Shown here piece after piece: positions 30,047-40,730 of a stretch of DNA of 46,340 bases. The notes below the pieces were generated by a model. That model had not been told where the DNA came from. It made no database searches and was given only the letters and a program-made list of their open reading frames with translations. The position numbers and the translations under genes were made by a program. Within the stretch, counting starts at the first letter, position 1. Every line of letters starts with the position of its first letter. This DNA is from Chara braunii (taxonomy: Eukaryota; Streptophyta; Charophyceae; Charales; Characeae). The stretch lies in the NCBI GenBank assembly GCA_003427395.1, contig BFEA01000044.1:2547339-2593678 (forward strand), in the 5' to 3' direction.

Positions 30047-31206
30047 CGGTCGAAGCGCGTCTGTGTGTAGATGTACTCGAGTGTCATCTGCGCCACCTTC
30101 TTCTGTTGATCGGTGCAGTCCGAAGACTGGAAGTAAACAAAGTTCCGCCTCTTGGGATTGAGAAGATAGGCGGCAGCATGGGCGGGCTGTAGCAGATGGC
30201 ATGCACGGGCGTAACACTCCTGCAGCATGCCAACCAGGCGAGGTCTCGTCGACTCCAACTTTCGAATCTCCTCGGCCAACTGGGTCACCCACCAGAAGAT
30301 GCAAGAGATCACCAACCCCCCTTGGTCCAACCTCCTCAACAACTGCACGACCAGGATGAAGACATCGATGAGATCATCCATCTCCTCCCAAAATAGCCCG
30401 CATCGCACCTGCGTGCGCACCCACCCGTCCTGCCCGAGCAACTTCCTCTCCCATGGAAGTCGAGTCCACTCCCCCTCCAACATCATCGTCTCAAGTGCAA
30501 CCCTGCGGCCGAGCAACCTCTCCATCATGATGTGCATAGAGGCGAATCGCGTCTGGCAAGGGTACAACAACTCTCGGCCGCATCGTGCTCTGCCTGCTGT
30601 CCCCTCTCCGGCGGCGGCACTGCCACCCACACGGTCCACCCGTGTATCGCAATCGGCCTTGACACTGTAAATCCTGAACAACGGGAGAGCCGATCCGTGA
30701 GATCTAATGAATCGGACAACTGCCCTCTCCCTGGTCAACAACTCGATGGCCCATGTTTTGTCCTTGACCATGTCTGACAACATCAAGTTGTAGCAATGGA
30801 CAAAACAAGGGAGCCAAGGGATGCGGCAAATATCTGGATCGGGATCGTTGCAAAGCGCTCGACCGGCGGCAACATAAACTGATGCAGAGTCTGTGTAGAT
30901 GGCGTTGATGTTTTTCGCGTCGAACTTCTCAAACACCTTCTTCCAGCGCTGCAAGACGACGTCTGACATCTCTGCGTCAACCCCTTCCCTGCGCACTGTC
31001 GTGAAAAGGAAGGCACTCGACTGTCCTGCTGCCAGGAAGTTCACGATGGGCTCTGAGTTCAGGGACTTCCTCCCATCCGTGAGGATGGTAGCCGCTGTGT
31101 GTTGCATCTGCTCGCGTATGTCACGTAGCTTATCAGCTATGTACGCACGCTCCTCCTGTATGCCACTGCCTACTATGCGCTTGTACTGGGGCAAAGCAGG
31201 CTTCAT
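29962..31206 (-). pseudogene. hAT transposase catalytic region (DUF659)
   Basis: A 414-codon minus-strand open frame. Family motifs in order: ATILTDGRKSLNSEPIVNFL with the first catalytic Asp (residue 44); AIYTDSASVYVAAGR with the second (residue 106); and CFVHCYNLML (134-143), the Cys-His-Cys-Leu-Asn type signature. Then come the long helical insertion with CQTRFASMHIMMERLL and the HLLQPAHAAAYLLNPKRRNF segment ahead of the C-terminal region. hAT transposases cut DNA at terminal inverted repeats with a DDE active site and leave 8-bp duplications (family knowledge). The frame is intact here, but is shifted relative to its N-terminal (31206) and C-terminal (about 30046) neighbours. Confidence 0.9.
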
Positions 31207-31481
31207 GCCCCTGGGCTGCTGGGCATATTCTGCAGATGTTTCGTGAGGGCCCTGTACTTGGGCATCCTCGCCCTCTCAAATGGGACACCGCCAATATACC
31301 ACCACTGCAGGAAGAGATGGTCGAAGGTGGCCTGCCACTCCGGGTCGTACAACTCATCCAATCTGACCTGCTTCAAGCGTTTCGTGTCCGGAACGCTTGC
31401 CGCAGGAGCAGTGTCCGCCCTCCTCTTCCCACGACCATCCATAGTCGCACGAGGCCTCGTCTGATGAGGAGTGTGTCCCAC
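31203..31481 (-). pseudogene. hAT transposase N-terminal linker
   Basis: The frame reads RLKQVRLDELYDPEWQATFD, then HLFLQWWYIGGVPFERARMP and KYRALTKHLQNMP. This is the conserved stretch between the BED finger and the DUF659 domain in this hAT group: WxxxFxxPxx, here WWYIGGVPFERAR. It overlaps the following frame by four bases, a one-base shift. A basic stretch GRGKRRAD lies near its start. Confidence 0.85.
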
Positions 31482-31578
31482 CTTGAATGCTCCCCGCTCC
31501 AGGGACGCTCCTAACTCCTACACATCGCCCTCACCGCCGCCCTCCGTCGGTCCCTCGCCCTCTGCCCCTGTGCCCATC

Positions 31579-32013
31579 TCATCGTCCTCGCCGCCGCCGT
31601 CCGCCCCCTCCCTGTCCAAAATATCCTGCATCCTTCGGCACGCCAACTCCCACATCTCTGTTATTCCGGATGCCACGATACTTCATGGAATCCCGCACCT
31701 CTCTCTCTCGCCGCTGGTCGAAACGGTACAGTGTCATATTCCAAATGTCGACGAGTACCTCTGGTGTCACCCTCGGGCACCTACCTTTCGTGAAGTGCTC
31801 GACCCCCCGCATCTAACTTCCCTGAAAAGGGGGTTTGTCGCAAAATTGACACTTCATCTTGAAGTTCCCCTTGCAACTCCGCAGCATCTGACTCTTCGTC
31901 AGGTACTTGAAAATGCAACACTGGCGAATTGCCTCGTGCTGGTCGTCCTCGCAGACCGGCACGAAGGGCTCCTTAGCGCCCTCCCCTTCCCCCTTTCTCA
32001 ATTTTTCATCCAT
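31579..32013 (-). pseudogene. BED-type zinc finger of the hAT transposase
   Basis: The minus frame reads KMKCQFCDKPPFQGS, then TAG (31813-31815), then in the same frame MRGVEHFTKGRCPRVTPEVL. Cys-x2-Cys, then His and Cys at the usual spacing form a BED finger (about 31776-31851), which binds the element ends (family knowledge). The stop sits inside the finger, so it truncates the protein. Downstream the frame becomes Gly/Arg-rich and low in complexity. Confidence 0.85.
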
Positions 32014-32026
32014 TTTGCCCTTTGAG

Positions 32027-32027
<1 letters not shown>

Positions 32028-32080
<53 letters not shown>
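32028..32080. repeat. C53 homopolymer
   Basis: 53 consecutive C on the plus strand (G on the transposase strand), directly upstream of the BED finger frame. Confidence 0.97.
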
Positions 32081-32330
32081 AGTCATCGTCCGCAGACCTC
32101 TCCTCTGGATTGCCTTGTGTCCTCGTTCGCTACTGATTTTCTGATCTGCGACCGCTTCCCGACGTCCTGGCGCTGCTGAATGGTGTCCCGACAGGTCGCT
32201 GCGAGTCCGGGGTACCCCGCCCGAAAGGGTCCGCGCCCGAAAGGGCCGATGACGGTCGCCGCCGCAGCGCGTTCACGCTCCGTTCACAGTCCCGTTCACC
32301 CACGCGAACGGGCGTGGACGGCAACAGGAC
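32081..32330. repeat. hAT right subterminal region
   Basis: Contains a CGCCCGAAAGGGYC duplication (32218 and 32234) and several GTTCAC motifs (32268, 32281, 32294) facing those of the left end. After about 32330 the sequence resembles the neighbouring non-coding repeat (compare 32352-32372 with 33693-33713), which sets the outer limit of the transposon. Confidence 0.6.
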
Positions 32331-34860
32331 TTCGTTCAAGATCGAGATATTGACGGTCAAGAATATTAACACCATTAGTGCAAGCACTAGCGGTAGCAAA
32401 CGGGAAGGCCGAAAAGAAAAGAAAAAGTAAAGAAACTTGAGATGGGAGGCATGAGAGCAATCCGAAAAATCTCGGATCAGCCTCCGTCAAGAAAATTGAG
32501 TCAAAAGAGACCCCATGTGAAAAATAGTCCCCCGGGAGAAAATCGGAATAGGAGGGGTCACTATAGGCCTCCCTCAAGAAAATGGAGTCAAAAGAGCCCC
32601 CCTGTGAAAAATAGCCCCCTGGGAGAAAATCGGAATAGGAGGGGCCACTATGGGAGGAAAATAGAAGTAAAGGGAAACTCCCATGGGCATGAGAAGGCCA
32701 TTATTGCAGTCCGAGATATAACGGACTGCACCTTGGGCATAGGAAAGGCCAAAACTAAGAGGAAGGGGCTAGAAAAGAGCCTTAACGACCACTTGACACT
32801 TGACATGCTAGAAAAAAAAAAAGTAAAGAAAAAAAAATGTGGGAGAATAAGACAAGAAGAGTGAGAGGGAGTGAGTGAATTGGCCGTCAGTAGGGACTGC
32901 CACAAGTAGGGACTGCCACAAGTAGGGACTGGCAGGTCCCTACTGTCCAAAAAAGGAGGAAAAAAAAAAAAAAAAAAAAGAGAAAAATACCTCAACGGTA
33001 AAAAACGGTCACTTGGGGAGATACATCTGTGACCAGATTCATTCGGGAATATGGTGGTTGCAATGGGCTTTGATTTTCTTTGATTTTTGTAGAGAAAATC
33101 AAATAAAATCAAAGCCCCATGCAACCGAAAAATAACGGATTACATAGGGGAGGAGAAACACATGTTTTTGGTGCATCCGGAACCAATATTGAGCCCAGAC
33201 GCATTTAGAAATTTAATGCTTCATTTTCTTTTAGTATGGGGCAAGTTGTGGGGTTGTGGGAGTAGAAAAATAGCCATGACTGCAGTCCGAGAAATAACGG
33301 ACTGCATGGGGATGCCTAAGGCTAAAAGAAAATGGGCCACGGCAAGCCCAAAATGCTAGAAAGAGGCAATTTCGGCATGGGAGACGGTAAACGGCGACCG
33401 TGAGATGAGATCTCACGGCCTAGAAAAATCAGCACGCATGTAGAGATGATAGGACCACCAAGGGCAAGAGGGCCCCAAAAATAAAAATGGGACACCGTCC
33501 GGAATGTTGTTGGGGACCGAATGGGTCCAAATAATAAAAGTCGAAAAACGGGACACGCGTCGGCGGGACCGCCAGCGGGACAAGAAAATGGAACTAGTAT
33601 GAAGAAAAGTGGCGGGGACTTGGGATGTCCCAGGGGAACCATGAGCAAGCACAATGAATAACTGTGCAAGCAAACGACACCGTCGAGATCAAGGATCTAG
33701 ACGGTAGGGAATATTAGCACCACTAGTGGGGGCAAGTGGGAGAGTCATGGGGAAAAAGGAAAGTAAAATAATGGTGTGGGAAGGCTGCCCAGCAGTCCGA
33801 AATATCTCGGACTAGCTAGGCATGATAAAATAGAGCCTCAAGAGGCTCAACATGAGAAAAAGGCTGTCCTTAAAAAATCGGAGCAAAGGGGGTTCAAAAT
33901 TGGACAAACAGAGGTAAAGTGGAGCCCTCTAGGAGCATGGGGGTGTCAATGCCATTGTTGAAATCCGGGATATAACGGCCAAGTACCAGCTATGAACATG
34001 GCCTTGAATGAGACCCTAAGGCCTAGAAAGAGGGTGCACAGAAGTTCGACACTTGTCACAACTGAAATAAAAGAAAAAGAAAGAAAAATAAGAGAAAAAC
34101 AGGGAGAAAGACAAAAAGGAAGAAAGAGTAGAGGAGAGTGTGCCGGTCTATTGGGACCTGCACAGTAGGGACTGGCAGGTCCCAACTGTGACCTTATCCC
34201 TCCTAGAATGAGGGAGGGCAATCTGGATTGCAGAGATATGGCCCTTGAGTCATATCTCAATAAAATCTGAATTAAAAAAAAAAAAATGAGAGAAAATAAA
34301 AAAGAGAAATGACCGGTTTTATTTTGGACCATGGATCTGAAATCAGATCTCATGGTGGAGAGGAACTAGCCGTTTTTTGTGGGCCAGCTCAAAACGGCTA
34401 GGTCCGGAATGAGGTGGCAGCCCAAAATGGAAAGAAACAAAAGAGGGAAAATGACGAAACTGTGCATTTGCCCCAAAAAGAGAGCCAGATGCACCAAAAA
34501 TAAAAAAAATGACTTAGGGGTTCGAAATTGAAGCAAGGGCTACTAGGGGGTGGCACAAAATATTGTTGGCATTGGATCTCAGCCAGTTCCAAGGTTGAAA
34601 ATATGCCGCGGCATGGAAAAATACCTCGATCTACCAAAAATGGGGTATAAACTGAAAAAAATCGAGAAAAAGGCTTATTTTTTTTTTTTTTCTCAAGTAA
34701 AATTGCCCCTTGGGCATTAGGACCCAAGGGGGTAGCATTTGTGAGGTGAAAAGGAGGCCGGAGTAGGCCAAGAGGCAATCCGAGTCGGTACCAACCACTC
34801 GGACTGCATGTTGGCCAAAAAGAGGCCCGGGTACCTCTGAAAGGGCCTATTAGTGGAATT
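32331..34860. repeat. Hairpin-dense non-coding region
   Basis: At least nine strong stem-loops occur. TGCAGTCCG/CGGACTGCA is at 32705-32730 and 33281-33306, with diverged relatives at 32460-32477, 33792-33813 and 34775-34807. AGTAGGGAC/GTCCCTACT is at 32921-32944 and, slightly changed, at 34163-34188. CCGTGAGAT/ATCTCACGG is at 33398-33418 and GATCTGA/TCAGATC at 34333-34350. A long stem of about 23 bp, GGGCTTTGATTTT with AAAATCAAAGCCC at its base, is at 33065-33116. Purine-rich linkers join them. No frame looks coding. Confidence 0.7.
32481..32654. repeat. 87-bp tandem duplication
   Basis: A unit starting CCTCC(G/C)TCAAGAAAAT at 32481 recurs at 32568 with about eight changes. It creates a repetitive basic frame (32442-32864) that I do not regard as a gene. 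Confidence 0.9.
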
Positions 34861-35390
34861 TTGCCTTGGGGGTACCTCGGTTCACCTCAAGGCACATGGG
34901 GAGGCTCATGGGCTGGCCGGACTGCTGGTTTCAGCCTACATAAGCTGGGAATTCAGTCCGCCACATTCACAATTGCATGAGGAGTGCCCATGCTGCCCAA
35001 GTGAGCTCATAGGACCACTCTTTCACTTGGAGAGAGGAGAGGGGAACCCATGCCAGTTTAGGAGCTTGGTGGAGGCCATGAGCTAGGGAGAGGAGCCCTA
35101 GAGACTAGTGAATAGGGAGGCTGGCACTGGGGAGGTGATCCGCCATAGCCCCCCTGGATGAGAGGAAGAGAGAGAGGCTAGAGGGAGTCCCATTAGCCTT
35201 CCTAGAGGGGAGGACTCCATAGCTATGGTGATTGGAGCTTGTGGTAATTCGGGAGAAGGTGGGAGAGGAAGGAGAGAGGTTTGAAGAAGAAGAAGGTCAT
35301 TGCCAAGAATGTGCTTTGTGTAAGGAGGAGAAAGCCTCATCAAGATTGAGACTCCATCTCCAAGACATTAACAAGGTGAGTGGAAGGAAG
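34861..35390 (+). other. Possible transcribed leader: no gene assigned
   Basis: A TATA-like CTACATAAGC lies at about 34938. Then follows roughly 430 bases of purine-rich, leader-like sequence ending at AACAAG/GTGAGTGG (35370-35383), a good plant 5' splice site. No long coding frame precedes it. It could be the LTR leader of a non-autonomous retroelement or the first untranslated exon of an unknown transcript. Evidence is only suggestive. Confidence 0.25.
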
Positions 35391-35394
35391 AGAA

Positions 35395-35713
35395 AACTTC
35401 TTCTCCTTCTTCTTCTTCTTAATGTCAGTGGAAGGAAGGAAAAACTTCTTCTCCTTCTTCTTATTCTTCCTTTTCTTCTTTTTCCCCTTCTTCTTCTTCT
35501 TCTTCTCCCTCTTCTTCTCCTTCTTCTTCTTCTTCTTCTTCTTTTTCTTTTTTTTCTTCTTCTTCTCTTTCTCCGCCTTCTTCTTCACCTTCTTCTTCTT
35601 CTTCTTCTTCTTCTTCTTCTTCTTCTTTCTTTCTTATTCTTCTTCTTCTTCTTCTTCTTCCCTTTCATCTTCTTCTTCTTCTTCTTCTTCTTCTTCTTCT
35701 TCATCATCTTCTT
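35395..35713. repeat. (TTC)n pyrimidine tract
   Basis: About 320 bases of almost pure T and C on the plus strand, mostly TTC trinucleotides (GAA on the other strand). Open frames on both strands are poly-Leu, poly-Phe, poly-Ser or poly-Lys artefacts. Confidence 0.97.
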
Positions 35714-36720
35714 CTCACTATTGGGCTACTCAAGGTCTTACATTTCACTTACACACTAGTCGGAGATGTTCCGATTCTTCCATGGATGATCTCATGTTCA
35801 ATCTTTGTGTTTTGAGCTACTTCAACTCTTGCATTTCACTCACATGCTAGTAGGAGATGCTCCGATTCTTTTATGGTTGATCTCATGTTCATTACTTGTG
35901 GTTTGGACTAGTGTAGATCTTATTTTTCACACACATGCTAGTAGGAGATGCTCTGATTACTCTATGAATAATCTCATGCTCATTACTTGGGATTTGGACT
36001 AATGTAGATCTTGCTTGTCACTCACATGCTAGTAGAAGACCCTCCAATTCTTTCATGGATGATCTCATGCTCATTACTTGTGGTTTGGACTACTGTAGAT
36101 CTTGTTTTTCACACACATGCTAATAGAAGATGCTCCGATTATTCTATGAATGATCTCATGCTCATTACTTGGGATTTGGACTAGTGTAGCTCTTGTTTTT
36201 CACTCACATGCTAGTAGGAGATGATCCGATTCTTCCATGGATGATCTCTTGCTCAAATCTTGTGATATAGCCTAGTGTAAATCTTACATTTCACTCACAC
36301 ACTAGTATGAGATGTTCCGATTCTTCTATAGATGATCTCATGTTCAATCTTTGTGTTTTGAGCTATTTCAACTCTTGCATTTCACTCACATGCTAGTAGG
36401 AGATGCTCCGATTCTTTTGTGGTTGATCTCATGCTCATTACTTGTGGTTTGGACTAGTGTAGATCTTGTTTTTTACACACATGCTAGTAGGAGATGCCCC
36501 GATTACTCTATGAATGATCTCATGCTCATTACTTGTGATTTTGACCAGTATGGATCTTGCTTTTCGCTCACACACTAGCAGGAGATGCTCTGATTCTTCT
36601 ATGAATGATCGCATGCTCGTTACTTGTGATTTGGCCTAGTGTAAGTCTTGATTTCCACCCATATGCTAATAGGGAATACTCCGAATTTTCCATAGATAAT
36701 TTTGTGCTCAAGACTTGTAT
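35714..36720 (+). repeat. 91-bp satellite, subfamily 1, with six-monomer higher-order period
   Basis: The core GAGATGCTCCGATTC and its variants start at 35763, 35854, 35945, 36035, 36126, 36218, 36309, 36400, 36491, 36582 and 36673: eleven monomers of 90-92 bases. Neighbouring monomers differ clearly, but 35763 and 36309 (546 bases = 6 x 91) share private features such as the CAATCTTTGTGTTTTGAGCTA stretch, seen near 35800 and 36345. That is higher-order organisation. Small repeated open frames (for example 35805-36002 and 36351-36578) follow from this periodicity. Confidence 0.93.
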
Positions 36721-36920
36721 CTTGGGTCTAGTTTAGCTTGTGCCTTCCACTCACATGGTGGACAATGACATTTTGTTTCAAACTTGGTTGTATGCGTGAG
36801 CCATGAGCATGTGTTTGAGCAAGTCTCACTCACATACACATGATGGCAGTTTATTTCAAACTTGGTTGCATACATGAGCCATGAACATGTGTTTGAGCAA
36901 GTCCCACTCATGTACATGGC
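36721..36920 (+). repeat. Transition segment with a 78-bp tandem pair
   Basis: CAAACTTGGTTG begins at 36779 and 36857. The 78-base unit includes GAGCCATGA(G/A)CATGTGTTTG. It separates the two satellite subfamilies and may be a deleted or rearranged monomer. Confidence 0.8.
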
Positions 36921-38656
36921 TCAACTCTCAGATGATGATGATCCGGTTCCTACTTAGTTGATCTTCCCTCCATGTGCATGTGATCTTCGCTAGTTCTAGC
37001 TTCTCATTGTCAAGTTCATGTTTGTTGTGATGTTCTGGTTCCTACTTAGTTGATCTCTCATCTATGTGCATGTGTTTTTCACTAATTCTAGCCTCTCATT
37101 GTCAAGCTCGTGTATGTTGTGACGCTCCGGTTCCTACTTAGTTGATCTCTCCTCCATGTGCATGTGTCCTTCACTAAGTTCATGATTCTCATTGTCAAGT
37201 TCATGTATGTTGTGATGTTCCGGTTCCTACTTAGATGATCTTTCCTCCATGTGCATGTGTCTTTCATTAGTTCTCGCTTCTCATTGTCAAGTTCATGTAT
37301 GTTGTGATGTTCCGGTTCATACTTAGTTGATCTCTCCTCCGTGTGCATGTGCCTGCCACTAGCTCTAGCTTCTCATTGTCAAGTTCGTGAGTGTTGTGAT
37401 GTTCTGGTTCCTACTTAGTTGATCTTTCCTCCATGTGCATGTGTCCTTCACTAGTTCGAGTATCTCATTCTCAAAGTTCATGTGATGTTCCGGTTCCTAC
37501 TTAGTTGATCTTTCCTCCATATGCATGTGATCTTCACTAGTTCTAGCTTCTCATTGTCAATTCCATGTGTATTGTGATGTTCCGGTTCCTACTTAGTTGA
37601 TCTCTCCTCTACGTGCATGTGTTTTTCACTAATTCCCTCATTGTCAAGCTCGTGTATGTTGTGATGCTCCGGTTCCTACTTAGTTGATCTCTCCTCCATG
37701 TGCATGTGTCCTTCACTAAGTTCATGAATCTCATTGTCAAGTTCATGTATGTTGTGATGTTCCGGTTCCTTCTTAGTTGATATTTCCTCCATGTGCATGT
37801 GTCTTTCATTAGTTCTAGCTTCTCATTGTCAAGTTCATGTATGTTGTGACGTTCCGGTTCATACTTAGTTGATCTCTCCTCCGTGTGCATGTGCATGTCA
37901 CTAGCTCTAGCTTCTCATTGTTAAGTTCGTGAGTGTTGTGATGTTCCGGTTCCTACTTAGTTGATCTTTCCTCCATGTGCATGTGTCCTTCACTAGTTCG
38001 AGTATCTCATTGTCAAGTTCATGTGATGTTCCGGTTCCTACTTAGTTGATCTTTCCTCCATATGCATGCAATCTTCACTAGTTCTAGCTTCTCATTGTCA
38101 AGTCCATGTGTGTTGTGATGTTCCGGTTCCTACTTAGTTGAACTCTCCTCTATGTGCATGTGCCTTTCACTAGGTCTAGCTTCTCATTGTCAAGTTCGTG
38201 AGTGTTGTGATGCTCCGGTTCCTACTTAGTTCATCTTTCCTTCATGTGCATATGCCTCTTCACTAGTTTCATCCTCTCATTGACAAGCTCATGCATGTTG
38301 CGATGTCTTGATCTTTCCTCCATGTGCATGTGTCGTTCACTGGTCGAGCATCTCTTTGTCAAGTTCGTGCATGTTGTGATGTTCCGGTTTCTACTTAGTT
38401 GGTCTTTCCTCCATGTGCATGTGTCTCTTCACTAGTTTCAATCCTCTCATTGACAAACTCATACATGTTGTGATGTTCCAATTCCTACTTAGTTGATTTT
38501 TTCTCCATGTGCATGTGATTTTTACTAGTGCTAGTTTCTCATTGTCAAGTTCATGTATGTTGTAATTCCTACTTAGTTGATCTCTCCTCTATGTGCATGT
38601 GCCTTTCACTTGGTCTAGCTTCCCATTATCAAGTTCATGTATGTTGTGATGTTCCG

Positions 38657-38826
38657 GTTCCTACTTAGTTGATCTTTCCTCCATGTGTCATTCACTAGTT
38701 CTAATCTCTCATTGTCAAGTTCATGTATGTTGTGATNTGTTGTGATGTTCCGGTTCCTACTTAGTTGATCTTTCCTCCATGTGTCATTCACTAGTTCTAA
38801 TCTCTCATTGTCAAGTTCATGTATGT
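38657..38826. other. Unmerged assembly join around N at 38737
   Basis: About 80 bases before the N are repeated after it without difference. In a satellite this could also be true repeats, but the exact identity contrasts with 5-15% divergence among neighbouring monomers. Confidence 0.75.
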
Positions 38827-38859
38827 TGTGATGTTTCGGTTCCTACTTAGTTGGTCTTC

Positions 38860-39050
38860 CCCTCATATGCATGTGGTCTTCACTAGTTCTAGCTTTTCAC
38901 TGTCAAGTTCGTGAGTGTTGTGATGTTCCGGTTCCTACTTAGTTGATCTTTCCTNCCCTCATATGCATGTGGTCTTCACTAGTTCTAGCTTTTCACTGTC
39001 AAGTTCGTGAGTGTTGTGATGTTCCGGTTCCTACTTAGTTGATCTTTCCT
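38860..39050. other. Unmerged assembly join around N at 38955
   Basis: 95 bases before the N (from CCCTCATATGCATG) recur exactly after it. Same signature as at 11388, 21195 and 38737. Confidence 0.8.
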
Positions 39051-39478
39051 TCATGTGCATGTGTCTTTCGTTAGTCCTAGCTTCTCATTGTCAAGTTCAT
39101 GTATGTTGTGATGTTCCGGTTCATAGTTAGTCGATCTCTCCCCTATGTGCATGTGTCGATCACTAGTCTAACATCTCATTGTCAAGTTCGTGCATGATGT
39201 GGTCCCGATTCCTACTTAGTTGATCTTTCCTCCATGTGCATGTGCCTCTTCAATCCTCTCATTGACAAGTTCATGCATGTTGTGATGATCCGGTCCCTAC
39301 TTTGTTGATCTTTGCTTCATATGCACGTGCTTTTCACTAGTCCTAGCTTCTCATTGTCAAATTCATGTGTGTTGTGATGTTCCAATTCATACTTAGTTGG
39401 CCTTTTCCTTCATGTGCATGTGCCCTTCACTAGTTCAATCTTTCCATTGTCAAATGCATGTGTGTTGTAGTGCCCCGG

Positions 39479-40730
39479 TGTCGGCGCGAATACCCTTACA
39501 AGGGTATCCACCCTGGGTTTTGCAAAGTGACGGAAATTAGGTTTGGTTTAAAGTTTAAGTATTCCGCGCGAGGCGCGGTTGCGCTTGTGGCTTATGTTGG
39601 CTGGGTGGTTGACTAGGATAAAAAAGTGTGTGGGCGCACGAATTTGAGGCGCGCGTGATACTATTTGTTGATGATTGAAGGGTCGGCGTGATCGCCGACT
39701 TGATTTTGTTTGTTTTCTGATTAAATTGGGATTAAAAGGACTTTGTCTTATTGATTGAGGTGCTTGCCTGCGACCTACGCGTACGTGCGGAGAACAACAT
39801 CGATAGCCATGAGGCTTTGAAGTGTTTTTAGTTGGTCACAGTGTCTAGTTTATTTAGACGCCCGTCGGAGCTAGACCCAGCCCTGAGCCTAGCATTGGTG
39901 GTTACAGCGTCAGACTTCCATCGAGAAGGTTCAGGAATCGAGATTGAGTGGCAACACCGCAAGGGCATCAGAGTAGCGCGAAGGTGGCCGAGGGGTTCCC
40001 CCTTGGTCTTGCCGTCGGCGGCGTCCTAACGCCGTACTCTTATTATCTTCTTGTTATGTTCCGAGGGCTTCTTGATTCAGATGTGAAACCGTATTTGATG
40101 GTCGTCACGGCAGGCGAGGACCTGGAGGGCGCGCCTAGTCTGGCTGATCCGCGTGCTCGGGGTGCTGGCAGAGGCTCTCTACCATGCCGTAGCAGAAAAA
40201 AAAACTACGGCGCGGCCAGGGTCCGAGTAAGTAGTTGGGCGTGAGGCAAAATGGGGCCAATGTTGACTATGTACGACCTACGTTTCGGGACCGGTGAGTT
40301 CAGCGTGCATGCAAGCCGTGGGTGGTTGACCCACTAGGCGGAAGAAACCTTAGCAGTGCGGATGCGCCGCTCGCCGACCACGATCTCCTGTGAGAGGTTG
40401 AGTGGGAGCACACCGCTGGGGCCCGTGGGGTGGTGGACTAGTATGCCTGGGGCAAGGGGGACTTCGGGGGTGGAGGCCACGAAGAGTGGCTGGTCACGCG
40501 GAACCCCTCCCCGCCTTGGTCCCATTTGCATACTTGCTACTTCCACCTAGACCTACACCCGGACCCGCTTCACTTGGGTTTGCGCTGCCAGCTTCACAGC
40601 TAGCCCGCACCTCCCCGCTCGTCGCAGCGTTGAAATAGCCAGGGCGCCCAAGCGTGAGCCACATGTTTAGGTGTCATCCGCTTTCGGGACTCGACCAGCG
40701 TCCCACCGGCCTGTATCGACCAACTCGCGC
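39479..40730 (+). other. Copy B 5' body, non-coding
   Basis: The terminal hairpin (39490-39507) is followed by sequence that aligns with copy A piecewise. Frames at 39832-40244 and 40334-40638 are GC-rich and not kept in copy A, so no gene is called. Confidence 0.6.

Larger units (their letters stand above)
25700..32330 (-). mobile_element. Degenerate hAT transposon (DUF659/BED type)
   Basis: The transposase reads on the minus strand from about 32013 to 29290, with accessory reading frames down to about 26930. Both ends carry clusters of the same subterminal motif. The left end holds a 20-bp perfect palindrome made of CCGTGAACGG and its complement (25773-25792), plus GTGACC and GGTCACC copies. 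The right end holds GTTCAC at 32268, 32281 and 32294. Opposite-facing subterminal repeats are typical of hAT elements. Exact terminal inverted repeats and an 8-bp target duplication were not identified by eye, so the ends are uncertain by tens of bases. Several frameshifts and stops make this copy non-functional. Confidence 0.8.
36921..39476 (+). repeat. About 92-bp satellite, subfamily 2, with six-monomer higher-order period
   Basis: About 27 monomers with the core TGTTCCGGTTCCTACTTAG. Core positions run 36943, 37035, 37127, 37220, 37312, 37404, 37490, 37582, 37669 and on, steps of 86-93. A private variant (GTCAAGCTCGTGTATGTTGT) at about 37101 returns at 37644, some 542 bases later, that is six monomers. 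Subfamilies 1 and 2 share a skeleton (CTAGT, then TCCGRTTC, then TTGATCT/ATGATCT, then GTG), so they descend from one repeat. The array stops where copy B begins. Confidence 0.92.

Noticed and set aside
32442-32864. 140-codon basic ORF
   Set aside because: Built from the 87-bp duplication and hairpins; not conserved in composition beyond the repeats.
35232-35850. Long poly-Leu, poly-Phe and poly-Lys frames
   Set aside because: They come from the (TTC)n tract; membrane-like appearance is an artefact.
37088-37896. Repeated basic protein with CTWRKDHLSRNRN-like units
   Set aside because: It follows the 92-bp satellite period; frames open and close with monomer variation, and no start or stop is conserved.
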